In this document: in pieces, positions 1 through 8,026 of the stretch
Position numbering within the stretch: the first letter of the stretch is position 1
Layout of the letters: each line of letters opens with the position of its first letter
From: Herminiimonas sp.
GTDB lineage: Bacteria > Pseudomonadota > Gammaproteobacteria > Burkholderiales > Burkholderiaceae
Assembly: GCA_014377155.1 (NCBI GenBank)
Contig: JACMQD010000407.1
Span: 1 to 19,955, forward strand
Direction of reading: 5' to 3'
Length of the DNA stretch: 19,955 nt
Translations under genes and position numbers: made by a program
Notes under the pieces: generated by a model
What the model saw: only the letters and a program-made list of their open reading frames with translations
Told to the model about the DNA's origin: nothing
Database searches by the model: none

Positions 1-1452
1 CCGCGCCCGATCATCCTGGCCCTGGCCAACCCCTCGCCAGAAATCCTGCCGGAAGGTGTCAAGTCCGTGCGCGGCGCCGCCATCATGGCCACCGGCCGCT
101 CAGACTATCCAAACCAGGTCAATAACGTCCTCTGCTTCCCCTATATTTTCCGCGGCGCGCTGGACTGCGGCGCGACCACCATTACCCGCGAGATGGAAGT
201 CGCCGTGGTCCATGCGATCGCCGAACTGGCGCAAGCCGAGCAATCCGACATCGTCGCCTCCGCCTATGGCATCAGCAATCTCGCGTTCGGCCCCGAGTAC
301 GTGATTCCCAAGCCCTTCGATCCGCGGCTGATGATCAAGATCGCCCCGGCGGTCGCCCTGGCCGCTGAACAATGCGGCGTGGCCGCGCGGCCGATCAAGG
401 ACATGCAGGCCTACGTCGACAAACTGCAGCAGTTCGTCTACCACAGCGGCACCTTCATGAAGCCGATCTTTCAGGTCGCCAAGGCTGCGCCAGCCGAGCG
501 TAAACGCATCGTCTTTGCCGAAGGCGAGGAAGAAAAAGTACTGCGCGCGGTGCAAGTGGTGGTCGACGAACACCTGGCGGTGCCGATCCTCGTAGGGCGT
601 CCAGCCGTGCTGGCGCAACGCATCGAAAAATTCGGCCTGCGCCTCAAGCCCGACATCGACTTCAAGGTCATCAATCCTGAATTCGACGAACGTTACCGCG
701 AGTACTGGCAGACCTATTTGCAGATGACCTTGCGCAAAGGTGTCACGCAGCAGTATGCCAAGCTCGAAATGCGTCGCCGCCATACGCTGATCGGCGCGAT
801 GATGATTCACAAGGGCGATGCCGACGGCATGATCTGCGGCACGTTCGGCTCGACAGCATTGCATCTGCATTACATCGATCAGGTGCTCGGCAAGCGAGAG
901 GGCGTCAATGTCTATGCCGCCATGAACGGCCTGATCCTGCCTGAACGCCAGATCGTTCTGGTCGATACCCACGTCAACGAAAATCCGACCGCCGAACAGC
1001 TCGCCGAGATTACTATCCTGGCTGCCGAGGAAATGCGCCGCTTCGGCCTGATGCCGCGCGCCGCACTGCTGTCGCATTCGAATTTCGGCACCAGCAACAG
1101 CGAGTCCGCCCGCAAGATGCGGGCAGCATTGGCCATTGTGCGCGAAAAAGCGCCCGAGCTTGAAGTCGATGGCGAGATGCATGGCGATACCGCGCTTGAT
1201 TTTGATCGGCTAAAGACCCTCATGCCGGACTCAGGCTTAAGAGGCGATGCCAATCTGCTGGTCATGCCCAACATCGACGCTGCCAACATTGCCTACAATC
1301 TGTTGAAGGTTGCCGCAGGCAATGGCATCGCGATCGGGCCGGTGCTGCTGGGTTGCGCCAAGCCGGTGCATATCCTAACGCCCTCGGCGACAGTGCGGCG
1401 CATCGTCAACATGACGGCCTTGTGCGTGATGGATGCGGTGGCGGAACGCTAA
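1..1452 (+). CDS. maeB: NADP-dependent malic enzyme with phosphotransacetylase-like domain, C-terminal part (5' end outside window)
   Basis: The reading frame is open from base 1, so only the last 483 residues are seen; MaeB proteins are usually about 760. The first ~100 visible residues are the end of the malic enzyme NAD(P)-binding domain (ALANPSPEILPE, then ATGRSDYPNQVNN and the FPYIFRGALD segment). From about visible residue 165 (KRIVFAEGEEEKVLRA) to the end is a phosphate acetyl/butyryltransferase-like domain with conserved stretches such as GMICGTFG, SHSNFGTSNS and VDGEMHGDTA. Known role of the family: oxidative decarboxylation of malate to pyruvate with NADP reduction; the C-terminal domain is regulatory (acetyl-CoA sensing) and not catalytic as a transacetylase. 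It would supply pyruvate and NADPH in the cytosol, which fits a cell that also makes PHB. An ATG at 67 is internal, not the start. The gene ends at TAA and is followed by a long hairpin. Confidence 0.93.
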   Translation, partial: PRPIILALANPSPEILPEGVKSVRGAAIMATGRSDYPNQVNNVLCFPYIFRGALDCGATTITREMEVAVVHAIAELAQAEQSDIVASAYGISNLAFGPEYVIPKPFDPRLMIKIAPAVALAAEQCGVAARPIKDMQAYVDKLQQFVYHSGTFMKPIFQVAKAAPAERKRIVFAEGEEEKVLRAVQVVVDEHLAVPILVGRPAVLAQRIEKFGLRLKPDIDFKVINPEFDERYREYWQTYLQMTLRKGVTQQYAKLEMRRRHTLIGAMMIHKGDADGMICGTFGSTALHLHYIDQVLGKREGVNVYAAMNGLILPERQIVLVDTHVNENPTAEQLAEITILAAEEMRRFGLMPRAALLSHSNFGTSNSESARKMRAALAIVREKAPELEVDGEMHGDTALDFDRLKTLMPDSGLRGDANLLVMPNIDAANIAYNLLKVAAGNGIAIGPVLLGCAKPVHILTPSATVRRIVNMTALCVMDAVAER

Positions 1453-1536
1453 CCCTGCCGCGAGCGTACTGTCGACCGAATGGGTTGCCGCAGATTTTCT
1501 AGCGCATGGACATTTATGCTTACTTGGGCGATAGAG

Positions 1537-1571
1537 CCGAACTTGCTTGAAATAAATTCAAGCAAGTTCGG
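1537..1571. terminator. Perfect 15-bp hairpin between convergent genes
   Basis: Arms 1537-1551 (CCGAACTTGCTTGAA) and 1557-1571 are exact reverse complements around a 5-nt loop (ATAAA). It lies between the ends of maeB (+) and the alpha/beta hydrolase (-), where a bidirectional terminator is expected. Neither side has a clear T tract (TGTGTAAAAC follows on +), so it may block 3' exonucleases or serve another role rather than act as a classic intrinsic terminator. Confidence 0.55.
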
Positions 1572-1622
1572 TGTGTAAAACTTCGGTTAATTAACACCGG
1601 ACCACCGTAATCGCCGCGCAGC

Positions 1623-2636
1623 CTACAAATTCCTGTCGAAAAATGCGATCACTTCGGCCGCAAGACGGCCTTGAAAAGCCTTGCGGTCGAATCCTGCCGG
1701 ATCGTCGTTGGGATTGCCGGCGGCAGACGGGATCGCCTGCGTCATTTCAGCCATGAAAGCAAAATGTCCGGCATTTTTAACTTCCTCGAAAGCGGTTGCT
1801 GGCAACTGGTCATGCACCGCACGGCCATGATATTTCCCGTTCAGCACCTTGTCATGTTCCGCGATATAGATTTTTAGCGGGACGGCGACACGCTTGAATG
1901 ATTCCGGCGTAAACACCTGGCCCAGCGGCGCCAGTGCCACCACCGCATGGATGCGCGTGTCCATCACGTCGAATTCAGAGGCCTTGATCGTGTTTTGTTC
2001 CGCTGCGCGTGTTGCCTCGGACGCGATACCGCGTAATGCGCAGAATCCAGCATCGTCGGTCACGCTCGCGCAGTGAGCGGCGACACGTCCAGGATCGGCG
2101 ATTGCACCGGCCAATGCCAACACGGTAAAGCCCCCTGCAGAGTGGCCAATTGCACCGATATGTCCAGGCGGAATCCGATCCTTCCATTCTGGATCGCTCA
2201 ACAACCTATCCAGGACGCGCGAAACGTGTCTCGGGCGCTCGGAAAAGTAAGTTACCGACGATGCAAGCGAACGGTCACGCCAATTGTCGCGAGGATGCTG
2301 CAGGGCGGCCACCAGGTAACCGCTTTGGGCAAGCGCTTGCGCCAGATTATGATGGCCCAGTTCACTACCGCCGGTGCCATGAGATATCAGGATCAGTCCT
2401 TTGACCTTTGCGGGCGGCGTACCGCCCACGGAGACCGTGATGGCATACGGTCCCATTGGCGTAATATTGGCGGACGTCAGGGTCGGGTAGAACAGTGCGA
2501 CCGGGATCGGCTCGGCTACGGCCACGGTCATCATGCCAAAGCCGGCTTGAAGGCGCGTATCCGCCTGGATAGTCTGCGCAGACGTACTCAGGGAAACACA
2601 AACCCCGGCAGCGGCCAGCAGGTGTTTAAGGTACAT
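1623..2636 (-). CDS. Exported alpha/beta hydrolase (dienelactone hydrolase / PAF-acetylhydrolase-like)
   Basis: Protein of 337 aa. I chose the ATG at 2636 because it opens a signal peptide (MYLKHLLAAAGVCVSLSTSAQ, likely cleavage near residue 20-24) and has GGAG seven bases upstream; an in-frame upstream extension to 2714 would bury that signal. Visible hydrolase features: LILISHGTGGS at ~81-91 (oxyanion-hole HG), the nucleophile elbow GHSAGG with Ser166, a probable acid in the strand AEHDKV (Asp262), and His291 in NAGHF. The fold and motif order match predicted dienelactone hydrolase/platelet-activating-factor acetylhydrolase-like esterases. It should act in the periplasm on an ester or lactone; the substrate cannot be told. 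It stands alone, convergent with maeB. Confidence 0.82.
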   Translation of the reverse strand: MYLKHLLAAAGVCVSLSTSAQTIQADTRLQAGFGMMTVAVAEPIPVALFYPTLTSANITPMGPYAITVSVGGTPPAKVKGLILISHGTGGSELGHHNLAQALAQSGYLVAALQHPRDNWRDRSLASSVTYFSERPRHVSRVLDRLLSDPEWKDRIPPGHIGAIGHSAGGFTVLALAGAIADPGRVAAHCASVTDDAGFCALRGIASEATRAAEQNTIKASEFDVMDTRIHAVVALAPLGQVFTPESFKRVAVPLKIYIAEHDKVLNGKYHGRAVHDQLPATAFEEVKNAGHFAFMAEMTQAIPSAAGNPNDDPAGFDRKAFQGRLAAEVIAFFDRNL

Positions 2637-3007
2637 GGTTTTCTCCGTTGCGCATGGAATCGATGACCCGATTATCCACGGCCCTCGAAGATCCGTCGGT
2701 AGCATTGCGACCAAACGCCGGCGATCGTGCGCAAAATGCGGAATTGACGCACGAACTGCAAACTATCCCGCCGCGACCTGGCTACGAACATTGTCAGCGA
2801 TGGCAATTCGTGAGAATGGCCCGGGCGAAAGCGCGGAAGCAATAAAGAGGCACGGATTCGGTGACGAACCGATCGTGCGGCTATTGCGGACAGCGGATAG
2901 GATTAAAGGCCGGAGTGCGAAACACCAAAGCATGAATGCGCTAAATCTTTACAGATAACGTAGACGTTGTTCCCGTGCTTGTGAAAAAGCACTCCCGAGG
3001 TGGGCCC
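2637..3007. other. 371-bp intergenic gap without a supported gene
   Basis: It holds the ribosome binding site (GGAG, 2643-2646 on minus) and presumably the promoter of the hydrolase gene. Near 2975-2992 there is a 6-bp hairpin (GTGCTT/AAGCAC, 6-nt loop) downstream of the 5'-nucleotidase stop that could be a weak terminator but has no T tract. Short open frames in both directions here have no ribosome binding site and no recognisable composition. Confidence 0.5.
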
Positions 3008-3919
3008 TCAGCAGGGTAACTTGAAGATCGGCACGCGCCCCGTAGGTACCAGCAGCGAAGCCCGATCGCAATGACCGGGCTGATCGTCGAAGAACATGTG
3101 CGGCCTGAACGCCGCCAGTACATCGGACTTGGCGACGCCGCCCATGAAAAAAGTTTCATCGATGGCGACATCCCATGCGCGCAATGTGCGAATCACCCGT
3201 TCGTGCGCTGGCGACGAACGCGCCGTCACCAGCGCGGTGCGGATCGGCGATGCGCGGCCATCGGCGGACTTGAAATTGTTCTGAATGAACGACAGCGCTT
3301 TCAGAAGCCGCGCAAAAGGGCCTTCCGGCAAAGGCTTCAGCGCATTTTCGCGCTCATGGTTCTCGAAGGCTTCGATTCCCTGCTGCTGGAAAATCCGCTC
3401 CGACTCATCCGAAAAAATCACCGCATCGCCATCGAATGCGATGCGAATCTGGTCCAGCTCTTCCAGCGCATTGGCTGGTTTCTGGTAGAGCAGGGCAGAG
3501 GCGACGCCCGAATTGATCGCTGCCTGTACGTCGTCTTCGTGCAGTGACAAAAACAGGCTGACATTGAATGCGCGCAGGTACGGCGTCAGCGATGCGCCGC
3601 CGCTCAGGACTGCGCGCGTGATGTCGAGCCCGTAATGCTTGATCGAGTTGAATATGCGCATCGACGTTTCGGACGAATTACGCGACATGATCACGACTTC
3701 AACGAAGCGCTGATTGTGCGTAAGCACATTGAGCTTGAGCAGCGCCCGTACCAGTGCAAAGCCGGCACCGAGCTTGAGGATGGCGTTTTCGTTGTCGAGC
3801 TGGTGCTGGCGATAGGCATCCAGGCCATGTGATCGAAAAATGCCTTCTTCCACTTCCAGATCGAACAGGGCGCGAGAAGAAATTCCAACGACGAGCAAAT
3901 TATCGAGCGATACGGCCAT
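3008..3919 (-). CDS. Cytosolic 5'-nucleotidase family protein (NT5C1-like)
   Basis: Protein of 303 aa without signal peptide. The N-terminus (LVVGISSRALFDLEVEE) and the order of blocks match the 5'-nucleotidase family first known from vertebrate cytosolic 5'-nucleotidase I (PF06189): SRNSSETSMRIF at ~79-90, GGASLTPYL at ~107-115, IAFDGDAVIFSDESE at ~160-174 with the acidic DGD catalytic motif, and a final FFDDQPGHCD at ~276-285. The expected activity is hydrolysis of nucleoside 5'-monophosphates, probably AMP or IMP, in the cytoplasm. I place the start at ATG 3919, where the family usually begins; the frame runs on to a TTG at 3997 but that would add 26 residues unlike the family. The ribosome binding site is weak. 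It is transcribed separately from the collagen-like gene upstream, which has its own terminator. Confidence 0.85.
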   Translation of the reverse strand: MAVSLDNLLVVGISSRALFDLEVEEGIFRSHGLDAYRQHQLDNENAILKLGAGFALVRALLKLNVLTHNQRFVEVVIMSRNSSETSMRIFNSIKHYGLDITRAVLSGGASLTPYLRAFNVSLFLSLHEDDVQAAINSGVASALLYQKPANALEELDQIRIAFDGDAVIFSDESERIFQQQGIEAFENHERENALKPLPEGPFARLLKALSFIQNNFKSADGRASPIRTALVTARSSPAHERVIRTLRAWDVAIDETFFMGGVAKSDVLAAFRPHMFFDDQPGHCDRASLLVPTGRVPIFKLPC

Positions 3920-4001
3920 GATTGAACTGTGCCCGAAAAATAAATCGATTAGCAGACGAATGCGCATTATACCCAGCGCGCGAATGCGGCATTCCAATCA
4001 A

Positions 4002-4027
4002 AATACGCACCTCGATGGGTGCGTATT
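4002..4027 (-). terminator. Rho-independent terminator of the collagen-like gene
   Basis: AATACGCACC (4002-4011) and GGTGCGTATT (4018-4027) form a 10-bp stem with a 6-nt loop. Read on the minus strand, the stem's final TATT runs into TTGATT, giving a short U-rich tail (ATTTTGATT). It lies 52 bases past the collagen-like stop codon and before the 5'-nucleotidase start. Confidence 0.65.
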
Positions 4028-4079
4028 GGGACGTGCTCAAGTCAACAGGCAGCAAGCGCCTGTCAATTGATGGGGGTAC

Positions 4080-4882
<803 letters not shown>

Positions 4883-5362
4883 TCAAGCGTCAAGTACCAA
4901 ACGCGATGCCCTGGCATCCAGCCAGTGATCGAACGCGACGCGCCCGGGACCTGACACCATGATGACAATCAGCAAAATACCCCAATAAAAATGGTCGTTG
5001 AGCGCAGCCGGGCAGTCGAACATGAAAAGTTGGGGATATGAAAGCACCGCCGTGACGTTAAGCACGAACAGGCCCAATGCCGCCGGCCGCGACAGCAGGC
5101 CGAGCGCCAGCAGCACCGGCAGCGCCAGCTCGCCTGCGGTTCCCATTAACGCCGCTGTCTCGGGCGGCAGGACGGGGACTTGATATTCGTCGCGAAACAA
5201 AGCGACGGTCGAGCTCCAGTCGGCAATCTTGGTCAGGCCCGCCTTGAAAAATTGCCAGCCCACATAAATGCGCAGTGCAAGACTGAGAACCGATCCGCCC
5301 CAATCGGCAATTCGCAAGTCGTAACGACGCATGCCTTGATGCAGACGCAAGAGTTTTTCCAT
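4883..5362 (-). CDS. DoxX family membrane protein (last gene of buf/hvf-type operon)
   Basis: Protein of 159 aa with four predicted membrane segments: ~25-43 (SLALRIYVGWQFFKAGL), ~71-90 (TAALMGTAGELALPVLLALG), ~95-112 and ~123-140 (FYWGILLIVIMV). Conserved DoxX features include the RIYVGWQFFKAGLTKI helix and GELALPVLLALGLLSR. DoxX proteins sit in the inner membrane and are thought to take part in electron transfer or redox balance; a DoxX gene is the usual fourth member of hvfABCD and buf-type operons. The ATG at 5362 is eight bases after the stop of the fused MNIO gene, so they are surely cotranscribed. The Shine-Dalgarno is weak, suggesting coupled translation. The role in this operon (for example, electrons for the oxygen-dependent peptide modification) is inference. 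Confidence 0.83.
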   Translation of the reverse strand: MEKLLRLHQGMRRYDLRIADWGGSVLSLALRIYVGWQFFKAGLTKIADWSSTVALFRDEYQVPVLPPETAALMGTAGELALPVLLALGLLSRPAALGLFVLNVTAVLSYPQLFMFDCPAALNDHFYWGILLIVIMVSGPGRVAFDHWLDARASRLVLDA

Positions 5363-5370
5363 GATTTTTT

Positions 5371-7011
5371 CTATTCTGACGTGACAGGAATGCGGAGCGA
5401 GCCAAAAATGCCATTGGCCAGCCATTGCTGCAGGTTGTTGATGAAATCGAATTCCGCATCGATGGCAAATGCCGTGTCCAGAGCGGCGCCGAGCGATCTT
5501 CCACCGTGCAGGACAGCGAGCGCAGCATGGGCTGCTGCACTCAGCGGCAGCAGGTCGGTCTTCCACTGCGGGCGAACCACCAGTCCATAATTGTCGCGCG
5601 CAAGCGTGTCAGGAAACGCCACGCTGCTGTGAGGCTGATGCGCTTGCCACAGTTCGACAACGGCCCACTTTGAAAAAACCAGTTGGCAAGCAGGATGCAG
5701 CGTCAGCTGCACGTCATCCATCTGTTGCGGCGACAGCAGAGCGAGCTCACCGGCGGCCACGGCTTTGGTGCCGAACGCATAGTGAGCGCACTGGATCGCC
5801 CATTCCAGCCTGGCCATGTCGGGAAAATACGGATAGTCGGCCACGTGCGGAAAGGCCGCCAGAAAGTCGGCAAAGTGCGCGCCGAACTGGTTCAGGTCGC
5901 CCTGTTGCGATGGATGCGCATGACCATAAGCGCGGGCAAGGCCCGCAAAGAATTCGCCACCAACCAGCGCCTTTAACACCGGATAGGCGTCAGCCAGCGC
6001 TTTATCCCAAGTCGTCACCAAGTTGCCGCGATAGAGCGCGAGCCTTTGTTCGGCCAGTCCCGGGTCACCTGCAAATAGCGGCAGCACATCGGTTTCGGCG
6101 CCAGAATCAAACAGCGCATCGGAAAATACGCGCTGCGTCGCCGATAGAATGTGCTGGTCGTCGCCGGTTTGGAGGCGCACCGTCCTATCGCGTGCGCGCT
6201 GCGCTTCCTCAAGCAAGACCTCGAGTGCCGGCACGTCGGTATCCCATTCGATCAACGTCGATACCGCGCCGAAGCGGCGCAGTGCCGTCTCGTAGAGTTT
6301 CCACACCGGGTCTGCCACGAGCGCGCCATGGTGGTCGATGACGGCATCCGGCGTCACCAGATGGCCAGCCAGATGCATTTCCCCGACCGCATGTGGGGAA
6401 ATCGCGCGCATCGCAACAACGGCGTCTTCACCATGATTGCACTGGTTGACATAGAGATTGTTAATATCGAGCAGAATGCCGCAACCAGTCTGCGCTGCTA
6501 CCGCGTTCAGAAATTCGCTTTCGCTCATGACGTCATCCCGATAACGCAGATAGGTCGAAACGTTTTCGAGCAGGATACGACGCTGCAATAAAGACTGAAT
6601 ACGGTCGACACGCTCGCATACCAGCCGCAGCGCTTCCTGCGTCAGTGGCAGTGGCAGCAGGTCGTTCAGGTGGCGATCATCCACTGCGCCCCAGCAGAGG
6701 TGCTCGGAAATGAGCGCAGGCTCGATGCGCTCCACGACATAGGCGACCCGCTGCAAATGCTGCGCCGAAAACCCTGTTGCCGAACCAATGCCAAGACCCA
6801 CGCCGTGCAGACTGATCGGATAGTGTCGGCGCAACTGTTCCAACACATGCGCGTCCCAACCGCCTTGGTTAAGATAGTTTTCGGTATGAACTTCCAGCCA
6901 GTCCACTGCCGGCCGCTGTTCCAGAAACTGTCGGTAATGCGGCGCTCGCAGTCCGACACCGATGCCGAGCGACGCAAACGCCGGCTGCCGGTTGAAAGGA
7001 GAGGTGACCAT
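5371..7011 (-). CDS. Fused MNIO (DUF692) peptide-modifying enzyme and DUF2063 partner protein
   Basis: Protein of 546 aa joining two families usually encoded separately as BufB/HvfB and BufC/HvfC. Residues ~14-275 are DUF692, a TIM-barrel multinuclear non-heme iron oxidative enzyme. Likely metal and active-site motifs: EVHTEN (40-45), SLHG (67-70), SEHLCWG (102-108), [10 protein letters not shown] (148-157), [10 protein letters not shown] (180-189), EMHLAGH (211-217), IDHHGALV (225-232) and IEWDTD (254-259). Residues ~290-540 are DUF2063: N-terminal helical part with [25 protein letters not shown] (~327-351) and a C-terminal part with [14 protein letters not shown]. Known of the family: MNIO enzymes with such partners convert Cys residues of small precursor peptides into oxidised heterocycles; DUF2063 helps present the precursor. 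Here the likely substrates are the two DUF2282 proteins encoded just upstream. ATG at 7011 follows the proximal precursor gene by 30 bases; the ribosome binding site is weak. No stop or shift lies at the junction, so the fusion is genuine in this sequence. Confidence 0.9.
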   Translation of the reverse strand: MVTSPFNRQPAFASLGIGVGLRAPHYRQFLEQRPAVDWLEVHTENYLNQGGWDAHVLEQLRRHYPISLHGVGLGIGSATGFSAQHLQRVAYVVERIEPALISEHLCWGAVDDRHLNDLLPLPLTQEALRLVCERVDRIQSLLQRRILLENVSTYLRYRDDVMSESEFLNAVAAQTGCGILLDINNLYVNQCNHGEDAVVAMRAISPHAVGEMHLAGHLVTPDAVIDHHGALVADPVWKLYETALRRFGAVSTLIEWDTDVPALEVLLEEAQRARDRTVRLQTGDDQHILSATQRVFSDALFDSGAETDVLPLFAGDPGLAEQRLALYRGNLVTTWDKALADAYPVLKALVGGEFFAGLARAYGHAHPSQQGDLNQFGAHFADFLAAFPHVADYPYFPDMARLEWAIQCAHYAFGTKAVAAGELALLSPQQMDDVQLTLHPACQLVFSKWAVVELWQAHQPHSSVAFPDTLARDNYGLVVRPQWKTDLLPLSAAAHAALAVLHGGRSLGAALDTAFAIDAEFDFINNLQQWLANGIFGSLRIPVTSE

Positions 7012-7041
7012 TTCGCCGTCTCTGTTGTGCCGACTACGCGA

Positions 7042-7296
7042 TCACTTCGGTGCGGTCGTCTTGCCGCCAGCCTTTTCGCAAGTACCTTTGGCCACATATT
7101 TCCACTCGTTCGCATCCTTATCTTTTTTGGCCTGGCCTGCGCAAGAATGCGAGCCGGTCGCGGTAGCACAATCGTTCTGGCCGGCTTTTGCGATGCCGTA
7201 GCATTTTTCCTTTTCCTCTGCCGCCTGAGCATTACCGAGGCCGGCGATACAGACAGTTGCAAGCGCAGTGGCGAGCAGGGCGTGACGTTTGTTCAT
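7042..7296 (-). CDS. bufA1: DUF2282 bufferin-type precursor peptide, proximal copy
   Basis: Protein of 84 aa. Residues 1-26 are a Sec signal peptide ([20 protein letters not shown], cleavage near AQA-A). The mature part has four cysteines at 32 (EKCYG), 43 (NDCAT), 52 (HSCAG) and 73 (GTCEK), and the family motifs [11 protein letters not shown] and [11 protein letters not shown]. This is the DUF2282/BufA1 pattern. Known of the family: the precursor is modified on central Cys residues by the MNIO enzyme before export, and the product binds copper in the periplasm. Start ATG 7296 with AGGA eight bases upstream. It is followed after 30 bases by the fused MNIO gene. About 66 of 84 residues are identical with the distal copy, so the pair comes from duplication. 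Confidence 0.88.
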   Translation of the reverse strand: MNKRHALLATALATVCIAGLGNAQAAEEKEKCYGIAKAGQNDCATATGSHSCAGQAKKDKDANEWKYVAKGTCEKAGGKTTAPK

Positions 7297-7326
7297 GATG
7301 ATTTCCTAAGGTGGCGCGTTAATAAT

Positions 7327-7352
7327 GCCTTGCACAATATCGTGCGCAAGGC
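7327..7352 (-). promoter_or_regulatory. Hairpin/operator-like inverted repeat before the proximal precursor gene
   Basis: GCCTTG/CAAGGC (6 bp) plus CAC/GTG (3 bp) form a stem around a 6-nt loop with a CG bulge. It lies 31-56 bases before the ATG, upstream of the ribosome binding site. On the minus strand no T tract follows, so it is not a terminator for the distal copy. It could be an operator or an mRNA structure. Confidence 0.4.
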
Positions 7353-7356
7353 CAGA

Positions 7357-7367
7357 GCTGGCGATTT
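7357..7367 (-). repeat. Shared upstream box, copy 1
   Basis: Minus strand AAATCGCCAGC, preceded by an A-run, 61 bases before the proximal precursor ATG. The same 11 bases, also preceded by an A-rich run, occur 101 bases before the distal precursor ATG. It may be part of a promoter or operator, or simply a relic of the duplication. Confidence 0.45.
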
Positions 7368-7530
7368 TTTATGACAGCATTTACGCAAGGAGCGCATGGC
7401 AACTTTACCAGATGTCCAACACGTGCCTGCGAGGCGAACGCGGTTTTTCGAGTTCGTACCGGCTACGGCAGCACAGCATCGAATCGGATCGGATCGATGC
7501 CACGTACCGCCGTTGCTTTACCCGCGCGTT

Positions 7531-7785
7531 TTACGAAGCCGATTTCATCTTGCCACCCATTTTCTCGCACGTACCCTTGGCAACGTATTTCCATTCGTTC
7601 GGATCCATGTCCTTTTTTGCCTGCCCTGCGCAGGAGTGGGAGCCGCTGGCAGTAGCGCAATCGTTCTGGCCGGCCTTGGCAACGCCGTAGCATTTTTCCT
7701 TATCGGCGGCCGCCTGCGCTGGTGCAAGACCGGTGATGCAAACGGTGGCAAGAGCAGTGGCAAGCAGGGTCTGACGTGTGTTCAT
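7531..7785 (-). CDS. bufA1: DUF2282 bufferin-type precursor peptide, distal copy
   Basis: Protein of 84 aa, same length and same cysteine positions (32, 43, 52, 73) as the proximal copy. The signal peptide is [20 protein letters not shown] with cleavage near AQA-A. In residues 29-79 only five positions differ from the other copy (35, 47, 60, 62, 76), all outside the cysteines; most remaining changes are in the signal peptide and the last five residues (MKSAS here). This pattern fits two working precursors under selection on the modified core. Start ATG 7785 with GGAG seven bases upstream, which rules out a longer frame to 7854. It is the first gene of the minus-strand operon and is divergent from the DsbA-family gene. 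Expected fate: cytoplasmic modification by the MNIO fusion, then export and metal binding in the periplasm. Confidence 0.88.
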   Translation of the reverse strand: MNTRQTLLATALATVCITGLAPAQAAADKEKCYGVAKAGQNDCATASGSHSCAGQAKKDMDPNEWKYVAKGTCEKMGGKMKSAS

Positions 7786-7885
7786 GTAAGTCTCCGGTAA
7801 AATTAAAAGGGTGTCCAGGGCGGTAGGGATGGCTTGTGCGCCTTGTTCGATCAATAGTCGCGCCGAACTGCGACTGCATTACACG

Positions 7886-7896
7886 GCTGGCGATTT
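7886..7896 (-). repeat. Shared upstream box, copy 2
   Basis: Minus strand AAATCGCCAGC within AAAAATAAATCGCCAGC, 101 bases before the distal precursor ATG. It matches the box at 7357-7367. Confidence 0.45.
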
Positions 7897-7943
7897 ATTT
7901 TTAATCCTACTGATAATCCATTCGGCAAAGAGGCCTGCTGTTG

Positions 7944-7972
7944 TTGCCTGGCGGGGTGATTGTGCTTACCAT
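7944..7972 (+). promoter_or_regulatory. Candidate sigma70-type promoter for the DsbA-family gene
   Basis: TTGCCT (7944-7949) and TACCAT (7967-7972) are 17 bases apart, each matching 4 of 6 consensus positions. The start codon is 54 bases downstream. Confidence 0.35.
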
Positions 7973-8026
7973 AGGTTATGCAAGGCAAGCCGGCCCGATT
8001 TGCTGCTATCAGAAAGTTGACCTCCC

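Larger units (their letters stand above)
7297..7530. other. Intergenic region between the two precursor genes
   Basis: The 234 bases hold a leader hairpin (7327-7352) and a box (7357-7367) shared with the upstream region of the other precursor gene. This suggests that the proximal copy has its own promoter in addition to read-through. I found no convincing intrinsic terminator after the distal copy. Confidence 0.4.

Noticed and set aside
100..1182. Long minus-strand open frame (360 codons) opposite maeB
   Set aside because: It is fully antisense to a clear malic enzyme; its His/Asp-rich composition is what the complement of GC-rich codons gives.
5469..6341. Plus-strand open frame (290 codons) opposite the MNIO fusion
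   Set aside because: Antisense to well-recognised DUF692/DUF2063 coding sequence; Arg/Pro/Ala-rich, no ribosome binding site or motif.
6666..7262. Minus-strand frame of 198 codons overlapping the MNIO start and proximal precursor gene
   Set aside because: It runs in another frame through two recognised genes and is Arg/Ser-rich without motifs.
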